Shown piece by piece: positions 1 to 4,902 of a DNA stretch of 7,728 bases. Source of the DNA: CBFGTJ01 sp965651815 (GTDB lineage Bacteria; Actinomycetota; Acidimicrobiia; Acidimicrobiales; Microtrichaceae). Numbering within the stretch: the first letter of the stretch is position 1; every line of letters starts with the position of its first letter. The stretch covers positions 1 to 7,728 of the forward strand of contig CBFGTJ010000151.1 of assembly GCA_965651815.1 (NCBI GenBank), written 5' to 3'. The notes beneath the pieces were generated by a model. That model had not been told where the DNA came from and did not search any database. It was given only the letters and a program-made list of their open reading frames with translations. The position numbers and the translations under genes are program-made.

Positions 1-16
1 GGGCCCCCCGGGGTGG

Positions 17-35
17 GGCCGCCCCCGGGGCGGCC
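17..35. repeat. 9-bp all-G/C inverted repeat with single central base
   Basis: Bases 17-25 (ggccgcccc) are the exact reverse complement of 27-35, around a central C at 26. An RNA copy could form an 8-bp G/C stem with a 3-nt loop. There is no T-tract on either side, so it is not a classical intrinsic terminator. In such G/C-only sequence some self-complementarity is expected by chance. Confidence 0.35.
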
Positions 36-72
36 GCGGGCGCCCCCCCCCGACTGGGGGCCCGCCGCGCCG

Positions 73-87
73 CCCCGCCCGGCGGGG
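73..87 (-). terminator. Possible terminator hairpin of the M23 peptidase gene
   Basis: Bases 73-79 (ccccgcc) are the exact reverse complement of 81-87 around a central C. The hairpin lies about 53 nt past the stop codon of the minus-strand peptidase gene, a reasonable place for a terminator. No U-run follows it in the minus direction, and the whole area is G/C-only, so this is a weak call resting on position and self-complementarity alone. Confidence 0.22.
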
Positions 88-139
88 AGAGCGCTCCACC
101 CGCGTCGGCACCGGCGGGAGATGCCGATCCGCCCACCGC

Positions 140-1054
140 TCAGCAGGCCGCGAGGAGCGACGGGTAGGGGTTCACGGCACCGGCGCCACGATCGAGCTCG
201 AGGTGGAGGTGCGGGTCGCCGCCGCGCGCGTTGCCGCTGTCGCCGACGCGGCCGATCGGATCACCCGCGGCGACCCACCGCGAGTCCCCGATGGTGTCGG
301 ACAGGTGGGCGCCGTAGGCCACCCACCCGCTCGGCGTCTCGATCGTGAAGGTGAGCCCCCCGAGGCGGTTCTCGGAGAACGTGAGCTGACCCGTCACGGG
401 CGCACGGATGGTCGTGCCGCGCGGCGCGAAGATGTCGGTGCCCTGGTGGAACCGCGACGTCCCCCTCGGGAAGCCCCAGCTGTTCATGTACGACGCGCCC
501 GGCACCGGGCACACCACCCGGGGCCACGTGCCGACGGCGCCGGCCCACGACCCCGATCCGCCCGGGATGCGCAGCACGTCGCCCGGCATGATCAGCGACG
601 TCATCGTGAGCCCGTTGAGGGCCAGCAGGTCGTCGAGCGCGACGCCGTGGTCGCGGGCGATGTGGATCGGCACGTCCCCCGGCTCGACCACGTGGGTGCC
701 CCCACCGCCCGACGACCCGGACGACCCTGCGGCGCCCGGGACGATGCGGAGCCGCGCACCCGCGTAGAGGCGGTCGTCCACGATGCCGTTCGCGGCGCGC
801 ACGTCGTCGGGCGACACGCCGTGGAGGCGAGCGATGGCGTGCACCGTGTCGCCGCTGCGCACGACGTGGTACCCATCGCCGTGCGTCCCCTCCGCTGTGG
901 CGGCCCCGGAGTGCGCCAGCGCCCCGCCCCCGCCGAGGACGAGCAGCGCGACGCCCGCAGCGACGGCGGCGCCGAGCGCCGCGAAGGCGGACGGGCGGCG
1001 GAGGCGGGGCACCGGGGGCAGCGGCCGGCGGGCTCGGGGGCGGTGGTGGCGCAT
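140..1054 (-). CDS. Exported LysM-LysM-M23 peptidoglycan endopeptidase
   Basis: A 304-residue secreted cell-wall hydrolase. It has a basic N-terminus (RPRARR) and a hydrophobic segment at about residues 22-47 ending in ALA-HS, a plausible signal peptidase site. LysM domain 1 (about 62-105, YHVVRSGDTVHAIARLHGV) and LysM domain 2 (about 120-164) follow; they bind glycan strands and are joined by a Gly/Ser linker. The C-terminal M23 (lysostaphin/LytM-type) zinc metallopeptidase domain starts near residue 180. The family's zinc ligands are visible: His203 and Asp207 in HQGTD, and His284 in HLHLE, with His282 as the catalytic His and the GAHL motif near 248-251. M23 enzymes cut peptide cross-links of peptidoglycan; acting outside the membrane during growth or division is inferred. 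The ATG at 1054 is preferred over a GTG at 1063 because AGGAAGG sits 8 nt before the ATG and overlaps the GTG. The last residue is a cysteine. It is divergent from the operon beginning at 1265. Confidence 0.9.
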   Translation of the reverse strand: MRHHRPRARRPLPPVPRLRRPSAFAALGAAVAAGVALLVLGGGGALAHSGAATAEGTHGDGYHVVRSGDTVHAIARLHGVSPDDVRAANGIVDDRLYAGARLRIVPGAAGSSGSSGGGGTHVVEPGDVPIHIARDHGVALDDLLALNGLTMTSLIMPGDVLRIPGGSGSWAGAVGTWPRVVCPVPGASYMNSWGFPRGTSRFHQGTDIFAPRGTTIRAPVTGQLTFSENRLGGLTFTIETPSGWVAYGAHLSDTIGDSRWVAAGDPIGRVGDSGNARGGDPHLHLELDRGAGAVNPYPSLLAAC

Positions 1055-1062
1055 GCGGGACA

Positions 1063-1069
1063 CCTTCCT
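1063..1069 (-). promoter_or_regulatory. Ribosome binding site of the M23 peptidase gene
   Basis: The minus strand reads AGGAAGG here, 8 nt before the ATG at 1054. It overlaps the upstream in-frame GTG at 1063, which therefore cannot be served by it. This decides the start codon. Confidence 0.7.
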
Positions 1070-1253
1070 GACGGTCCGTGCTGGGGAGCGTGGCGCGGCC
1101 CGCGCGCACGCCTCGGTTCGTCGGGTTCCGCTCCTACCTCGCCGAGCGTGGCGATAGAACCACTCGTCGTCACGAACCCCGGGGCCCGGTGGTCGCGCGC
1201 CGGCACCTCAGCGGCGTCCACGGGTGCTGTGCCAGCATTCGGGCCGGTCGCAC
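1070..1253. promoter_or_regulatory. Divergent intergenic region with both promoters
   Basis: About 185 bp separate the ribosome binding sites of the minus-strand M23 gene and the plus-strand operon, so both promoters should lie here. I find no strong TTGACA/TANNNT pair on either strand. Weak hints are GGAAC on the minus strand at 1129-1125, followed 14 nt later by CGTG, which loosely resembles an ECF-sigma promoter with a short spacer, and GATAGA on the plus strand at 1153-1158. The pentamer ggttc occurs at 1115 and 1124, and its complement gaacc at 1157 and 1174. That is a loosely symmetric arrangement that could bind a regulator or be chance. Confidence 0.35.
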
Positions 1254-1260
1254 AGGAGGG
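1254..1260 (+). promoter_or_regulatory. Ribosome binding site of the CMD-family gene
   Basis: AGGAGGG lies 4-5 nt before the ATG at 1265. The reading frame is open far upstream (from about 203), but that part is antisense to the M23 gene. This site and the start of family-like protein sequence fix the start at 1265. Confidence 0.8.
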
Positions 1261-1264
1261 TCAC

Positions 1265-1801
1265 ATGGCGAGCGGTCGACGGCTGGCGCCCACCACCGAG
1301 GAGGACTGGGACGACGAGACGCGCTCGACGCTCGACGCGCTCGGGCGGCTCAACATCTTCCGGGTGCTCGCGCACCACCCGAAGCTGCTGAAGCGGTGGC
1401 TCGTGTTCGGCGGACACGTGCTGAACAAGAGCACCCTGCCGGCGAGGGAGCGCGAGCTGGTCATCCTGCGCGTCGGGTGGCGTTGCGGCAGCGAGTACGA
1501 GTTCGGGCAGCACACGCTCATCGGCCGGCGGGAGGGCGTCACCGAGGACGAGGTCGCCCGGCTCACCGTCGAGGCGCTCGACGGCTGGTCGCCGCGCGAC
1601 GCCGCGCTGCTCGCGGCGACCGACGAGCTCCTCGCCGAGCACCGGGTCTCCGACGCGACGTGGGAGGCGCTCACCGCGGAGTGGAGCACCCAGCAGGTGA
1701 TGGACCTCGTGTTCACCGTCGGCCAGTACTCGCTGACCTGCATGGCGCTGAACACCTTCGACGTGGCGCTCGACCCGGGCGTGCCGGGGTTCCCGTCATG
1801 A
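1265..1801 (+). CDS. Carboxymuconolactone decarboxylase (CMD) family protein
   Basis: A 178-residue, mostly helical cytoplasmic protein of the CMD/AhpD-like fold. The core is at about residues 40-110: LPARERELVILRVGW, then RCGSEYEFGQH at 73-83. Glu62 and Cys74 keep the 12-residue spacing of the AhpD Glu/Cys pair, but the second Cys of the AhpD CxxC is Glu77 here, so a peroxiredoxin-linked disulfide reductase role is unlikely. The RxGSEYEWGQH-like signature belongs to a large, mostly uncharacterised actinobacterial branch. True CMD enzymes decarboxylate gamma-carboxymuconolactone in the protocatechuate branch of the beta-ketoadipate pathway, but no pca genes are nearby and I do not assign that reaction. 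It is the first gene of a tight operon, and its stop overlaps the next start (ATGA). Partnership with the SDR and thioesterase suggests a step in catabolism of a cyclic compound; this is inference. Confidence 0.85.
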   Translation: MASGRRLAPTTEEDWDDETRSTLDALGRLNIFRVLAHHPKLLKRWLVFGGHVLNKSTLPARERELVILRVGWRCGSEYEFGQHTLIGRREGVTEDEVARLTVEALDGWSPRDAALLAATDELLAEHRVSDATWEALTAEWSTQQVMDLVFTVGQYSLTCMALNTFDVALDPGVPGFPS

Positions 1802-2592
1802 GGGTCGAGGGCAAGGCGGCGGTCGTCGTGGGCGCCGGCCAGACCCCGGGCGAGACGGTCGGCAACGGCAGGGCCACCTCGCTGCTGCTCGCACGCGAGG
1901 GCGCGACGGTGCTCGCGGTGGACCGGGACCTCGAGCGGGCCGAGGCCACGGTGGCGGAGATCCGCTCCGAGGGCGGCGCCGCGACCGCCATGCAGGCGGA
2001 CGTCACCGTCGAGGACGACTGCCGCGCCATCGCGGCGACGGCGCTCGAGCGGCTCGGCCGCGTCGACGTGCTCGTCAACAACGTCGGCATCGGCACCGGC
2101 GACGCCGGCGCGTCGACGCTGACCGAGGAGGCGTGGGACCTCATCCACTCGGTGAACCTCAAGGGCATGTGGATGACCTGCAAGCACGTGCTGCCCCACA
2201 TGCGCGCCCGGGGTTCGGGGTCGGTGGTCAACATCTCGTCCGCCGCGGCGGTGTGCTCGGTGCCGCTCGTGGCCTACAAGACCTCGAAGGCGGGGGTGAA
2301 CGCCCTCACCCAGCAGCTCGCGATGAGCAGCGCCGGGCGCGGGGTGCGGGTGAACGCCGTCGCCCCCGGCCTGATGGACACGCCGATGGCGATCGAGGGC
2401 ATCGCTGCAGCGACCGGGCGGGACCGCGACGAGCTGCGGCGCGAGCGCGACGCGCTCGTGCCGCTGGGGCGGCGCATGGGCGACGCGTGGGACGTCGCGC
2501 ACGCCGTGCTGTACCTCGCCTCGGACGAGGCGCGCTTCGTCACCGGCGTCGTGCGGCCCGTCGGCGGCGGCCAGCACGCCCGGATCGGTTGA
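1798..2592 (+). CDS. SDR-family NAD(P)-dependent oxidoreductase
   Basis: A 264-residue classical-length short-chain dehydrogenase/reductase with a Rossmann fold, cytoplasmic. The glycine-rich dinucleotide loop is GAGQTPGETVGNG at 12-24, several residues longer than the usual TGxxxGIG. Asp42 at the end of beta-strand 2 (AVDRD) favours NAD(H) over NADP(H). NNVG is at 94-97, the structural Asn120 is in NLKG, the catalytic Ser is 147 or 148 in NISSA, and Tyr160-x3-Lys164 (YKTSK) is the active site. VNAVAPG and the C-terminal FVTGVVRPVGGG are typical. Such enzymes oxidise or reduce an alcohol/ketone pair; the substrate cannot be read from the sequence. The ATG overlaps the stop of the upstream CMD-family gene (ATGA) and has no strong ribosome binding site of its own, so translation is probably coupled. 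The stop is followed after 17 nt by the thioesterase gene. Confidence 0.92.
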   Translation: MRVEGKAAVVVGAGQTPGETVGNGRATSLLLAREGATVLAVDRDLERAEATVAEIRSEGGAATAMQADVTVEDDCRAIAATALERLGRVDVLVNNVGIGTGDAGASTLTEEAWDLIHSVNLKGMWMTCKHVLPHMRARGSGSVVNISSAAAVCSVPLVAYKTSKAGVNALTQQLAMSSAGRGVRVNAVAPGLMDTPMAIEGIAAATGRDRDELRRERDALVPLGRRMGDAWDVAHAVLYLASDEARFVTGVVRPVGGGQHARIG

Positions 2593-2598
2593 GCCGAC

Positions 2599-2604
2599 AG
2601 GAGG
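2599..2604 (+). promoter_or_regulatory. Ribosome binding site of the thioesterase gene
   Basis: AGGAGG lies 5 nt before the ATG at 2610. The frame is open upstream through the SDR gene, so this site decides the start. Confidence 0.8.
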
Positions 2605-2609
2605 ACCCC

Positions 2610-3026
2610 ATGGACCAGGCTCCGAGCCCGCCGGACCCCGAGGCGCTCGTCGCGTCGATGCCGTTCGCCGTGCACGTCGGGGTGCGGATCACCGAGGCCG
2701 GCCCCGACCGGGTGGTCGGCGAGCTCGACTGGGCACCCGAGCGGTGCACGGTCGCGGGGATGCTGCACGGCGGCGCGCTGATGACGCTCGCGGACTCGCT
2801 CGGGGCGGTGTGCGCGTTCCTCAACCTGCCCGAGGGCGCCTCGACCTCGACGGTCTCCTCGAGCACCAACTTCCTGCGCGCGCTGCGCGAGGGCACCCTG
2901 CACGGGACCTCCTCGCCGCTGCAGGCGGGCCGGCGCTTCGTGGTCGTGCAGACCGACCTGCGCGACGACGAGGGTCGCCTCGTGGGCCAGGTCACCCAGA
3001 CCCAGGCGGTGCTCCTGCCGACCTGA
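2610..3026 (+). CDS. PaaI-family hotdog-fold acyl-CoA thioesterase
   Basis: A 138-residue single-hotdog protein, the usual size for PaaI/YbgC-like thioesterases. The diagnostic segment GMLHGGALMTLADSLGA is at 50-66: His53-Gly54-Gly55 opens the central helix and Asp62 is at the position of the catalytic acid of PaaI-type enzymes. The following STVSSSTNFLRAL (about 78-90) is the typical second strand region. The family hydrolyses acyl-CoA or aryl-CoA thioesters and works as a dimer or tetramer of hotdogs in the cytoplasm. Its place as third gene of the CMD-SDR operon suggests release of CoA from an intermediate or dead-end product of that pathway; the acyl group is unknown. The gene ends 20 bp before the convergent cupin gene, with no clear terminator between them. 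Confidence 0.9.
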   Translation: MDQAPSPPDPEALVASMPFAVHVGVRITEAGPDRVVGELDWAPERCTVAGMLHGGALMTLADSLGAVCAFLNLPEGASTSTVSSSTNFLRALREGTLHGTSSPLQAGRRFVVVQTDLRDDEGRLVGQVTQTQAVLLPT

Positions 3027-3046
3027 GCGTCAGTGCCACCTGGGCA

Positions 3047-3442
3047 TCAGTGGTCGTGCTCGGCCGCGTCGGCCTCGGCCTTGGTCCGGTGCACCGTGCC
3101 GTCGGGGTGCTCCGGCGGCGAGTAGAGCGAGTAGAGCTTCAGGTCGTCGTCGCCGGTGTTGATCACGTTGTGCCAGACCCCGCCCGGCACGATCACCACC
3201 CAGTCGTCGCGCAGCTCGTGGGTCTCGGCGATCTCGTCCTTGCTCGGGCCGAGCGTCACCTTCGCGGTGCCCGACTCGACACGGAGGAACTGGTCGAGGT
3301 GGTCGTGCATCTCGAGGCCGATCTCCTCGCCGGGCGGGATGCTCATCACGGTGAGCTGGGTCTGCTCCCCGGTGAAGAGCACGGTCCGGAAGTTCGAGTT
3401 CCGGAGCGTCTCGTCCTCGATGTTGCCAACCCAACCGATCAT
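3047..3442 (-). CDS. Single-domain cupin protein
   Basis: A 131-residue small cupin, probably a cytoplasmic metal-binding protein. Cupin motif 1 appears as EMHDHLDQF at 44-52: His46 and His48 are the metal-binding pair, while the usual Glu of the motif is apparently Gln51. Motif 2 is PGGVWHNVIN at 86-95, a perfect PxGxxHxxxN with His91 as third ligand. The tail SLYSPPEHPDGTVHRTKAEA (105-124) is a hallmark of a widespread uncharacterised family of stand-alone cupins. The function is unknown; these may be small-molecule isomerases, dioxygenases or binding proteins. The frame is open upstream to 3517, but AGGAGGG before 3442 and the family-like N-terminus (MIGWVGNIEDET) set the start. It lies about 80 nt downstream of the 56-bp palindrome and converges on the thioesterase gene. 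Confidence 0.88.
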   Translation of the reverse strand: MIGWVGNIEDETLRNSNFRTVLFTGEQTQLTVMSIPPGEEIGLEMHDHLDQFLRVESGTAKVTLGPSKDEIAETHELRDDWVVIVPGGVWHNVINTGDDDLKLYSLYSPPEHPDGTVHRTKAEADAAEHDH

Positions 3443-3447
3443 CGCGT

Positions 3448-3454
3448 CCCTCCT
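3448..3454 (-). promoter_or_regulatory. Ribosome binding site of the cupin gene
   Basis: The minus strand reads AGGAGGG here, 5 nt before the ATG at 3442. It excludes the upstream in-frame start near 3517. Confidence 0.8.
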
Positions 3455-3521
3455 GCGTCGCGCCGTGCCTGCCCGCGCCAGGCGAGTCTTGCCGACCGCG
3501 CGCACCCACCGCGCCACCCTG

Positions 3522-3577
3522 CCCGTTCTGTGTCCCCGAAGTGAGGGTGCACCCTCACTTCGGGGACACAGAACGGG
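3522..3577. repeat. Perfect 56-bp palindrome between ilvA and cupin gene
   Basis: Every base from 3522 to 3549 pairs with its partner from 3577 back to 3550: 28 of 28, centred on TG|CA (GGGTGCACCC). On the minus strand it begins 4 nt after the ilvA stop codon. A transcript could form a 26-bp stem with a UGCA loop. That position suits a terminator or mRNA-stabilising hairpin for ilvA and would shield the cupin gene from read-through. No U-run follows (the minus strand continues CAGGGTGG), so it is not a textbook intrinsic terminator. It could also be a dispersed palindromic repeat or an operator for the cupin gene, which starts about 80 nt downstream. The symmetry is certain; the role is inferred. 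Confidence 0.9.
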
Positions 3578-3580
3578 GGA

Positions 3581-4831
3581 TCAGAGGATGAACTCGAACA
3601 GGGGGGAGCCGGCCGGCACCGGATCGATCCGCAGCCCGCTGCGGTCCATCCGCTCGCGCAGCGCCGCCAGGTCCTCCGCCCGCTCCAGCTCGATGCCGAC
3701 CAGGGCCGGTCCCGTCTCGCGGTTGTTCTTCTTCACGTACTCGAACAGCACGATGTCGTCGCGCTCGCCGAGGGCCTCGTCGAGGAAGTGGCGCAGCGCG
3801 CCCGGCTCCTGGGGGAAGGTCACCAGGAAGTAGTGGCGGAGGCCCTCGTGCAGCAGCGACCGCTCGACGATCTCGGCGTAGCGGCTGACGTCGTTGTTGC
3901 CGCCCGAGACCACGCACGCCACCGGCCTCCCGCCCACGGGCTGCACCTCCGAGCGGAGCGCCGCGCTGGCCAGCGCCCCGGCCGGCTCCGCGATGATCCC
4001 CTCGGTCTGGTACAGCTCCAGCATCTCGGTGCACACCGCCCCTTCCGGCACGGTGACCAGCTCGTCGACGAGGTCCCGCACCAGCGGGAACGTGAGCCGG
4101 CCGACCCGCGCGACCGCCGCGCCGTCGACGAACGTGTCGACCTCCGCCAGCTCGACCGGTGCGCCGGCCGCCACCGCGGCGCCCATGCTCGCCGCCCCCA
4201 CCGGCTCGACGCCGACGATGCGCACGTCGGGGTGGTGCTCGCGCAGCCACAGCGCCATCCCGGCGATGAGCCCGCCGCCGCCGATGGGCACGACGACGGT
4301 GCCCAGCCCGGCGTCCGCCTGCTCGACGAGCTCGATCGCGACGGTCCCCTGGCCGGTGATGGTCCTCGGGTCGTCGAAGGGGTGCACGTACACGGCACCG
4401 GTGCGCGCCGCGTCCTCCCTGGCGGCGGCGTCGGCCTCGTCGTAGGAACTGCCGGCGGTCACCAGCTCGACCCAGCCCGCGCCGAGCGCCTCGATGCGCT
4501 GCCGCTTCTGGCGCGGGGTGGTCGACGGGACGACCACCGTCCCCTTGATGCCGAGGCGCTGGCAGCTGAACGCGACCCCCTGCCCGTGGTTGCCCGCGCT
4601 CGCGCACACGACGCCCCGCGCGCGCTCGGACGCGTCCAGCGACGAGATCGTGTGGAACGCGCCCCGCACCTTGTACGAGCGGCACAGTTGCTGGTCCTCG
4701 CGCTTGAGGAGGACCGGCGCGCCCGCCCGGTCGCTGAGGCGCTCGCTGAGCTCCAGCGGCGTCCGCCGCACCACCCCTGCAAGGTTCGCCGCGGCGTTCG
4801 TGACCGCCTCCGCGCTCAAGTCGTTCGGCAC
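3581..4831 (-). CDS. ilvA: Threonine ammonia-lyase (threonine deaminase), biosynthetic short form
   Basis: A 416-residue PLP enzyme that deaminates L-threonine to 2-oxobutanoate and ammonia, the first committed step of isoleucine synthesis in the cytoplasm. It has the fold-type II catalytic domain (about 1-325): the Schiff-base Lys54 in SYKVRGA, SAGNHGQG at 78-85 (substrate and PLP binding), the phosphate-binding GGGGL at 184-188, and SGGNND near 309-314. The C-terminal region (about 333-416, YFLVTFPQEPGALRHFL onward) is one ACT-like regulatory domain, as in the short Corynebacterium-type IlvA, whereas E. coli IlvA has two. This argues for feedback control by isoleucine and against catabolic TdcB, which lacks the domain. 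The start is GTG at 4831 with no ribosome binding site; see the promoter entry. No other ilv genes are adjacent. The gene is followed at once by a 56-bp palindrome. Confidence 0.93.
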   Translation of the reverse strand: MPNDLSAEAVTNAAANLAGVVRRTPLELSERLSDRAGAPVLLKREDQQLCRSYKVRGAFHTISSLDASERARGVVCASAGNHGQGVAFSCQRLGIKGTVVVPSTTPRQKRQRIEALGAGWVELVTAGSSYDEADAAAREDAARTGAVYVHPFDDPRTITGQGTVAIELVEQADAGLGTVVVPIGGGGLIAGMALWLREHHPDVRIVGVEPVGAASMGAAVAAGAPVELAEVDTFVDGAAVARVGRLTFPLVRDLVDELVTVPEGAVCTEMLELYQTEGIIAEPAGALASAALRSEVQPVGGRPVACVVSGGNNDVSRYAEIVERSLLHEGLRHYFLVTFPQEPGALRHFLDEALGERDDIVLFEYVKKNNRETGPALVGIELERAEDLAALRERMDRSGLRIDPVPAGSPLFEFIL

Positions 4832-4837
4832 GCACCG

Positions 4838-4843
4838 ATGCTA
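4838..4843 (-). promoter_or_regulatory. Candidate -10 box for a leaderless ilvA transcript
   Basis: The minus strand reads TAGCAT, matching the actinobacterial -10 pattern TANNNT. Exactly six bases (CGGTGC) separate it from the GTG start at 4831, the spacing usually seen between a -10 box and the transcription start. Transcription would then begin at or next to the G of the start codon, which fits the absence of any ribosome binding site. I see no good -35 element. Confidence 0.4.
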
Positions 4844-4902
4844 GGTGCGACGAGTCGGTACGGTGCGGGAGCTACCGGTGGAACCGGAGGGAGGAACAGC
4901 CG

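Larger units (their letters stand above)
1..139. other. Extremely G/C-rich noncoding left edge
   Basis: No convincing gene lies here. Only five of the first 90 bases are A or T, and long G and C runs alternate. The region is downstream of the minus-strand M23 peptidase gene and holds at least two short all-G/C inverted repeats, listed separately. An open frame that crosses it on the plus strand encodes only Arg/Pro/Gly/Ala-rich low-complexity protein and runs antisense to the peptidase, so I do not call it. What lies further left cannot be seen. Confidence 0.6.

Noticed and set aside
1061..1063. GTG at 1063 as start of the M23 peptidase
   Set aside because: It overlaps the AGGAAGG ribosome binding site; the ATG at 1054 has ideal spacing.
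1100..1140. Possible c-di-AMP (ydaO-type) riboswitch before the LysM/M23 gene
   Set aside because: Such riboswitches often precede wall-hydrolase genes in actinobacteria, and the minus strand has GGAACCCGAC here. But the other conserved blocks (the GGGTGAA-like element and the CTCGTAGGC-like 3' end) are not found.
203..1264. Long plus-strand extension upstream of the CMD-family gene
   Set aside because: It is antisense to the M23 peptidase and encodes low-complexity Arg/Ala-rich sequence. The ribosome binding site at 1254 and family-like protein begin only at 1265.
3522..3577. Palindrome as an insertion-sequence end or CRISPR repeat
   Set aside because: There is no transposase, no target-site duplication that I can see, and no second copy in the window.
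3030..3833. Open frames on both strands crossing the cupin, palindrome and ilvA end
   Set aside because: They are out of frame with the recognisable cupin and IlvA proteins and have no ribosome binding site or domain. The identical SVSPK ends on both strands simply reflect the palindrome.
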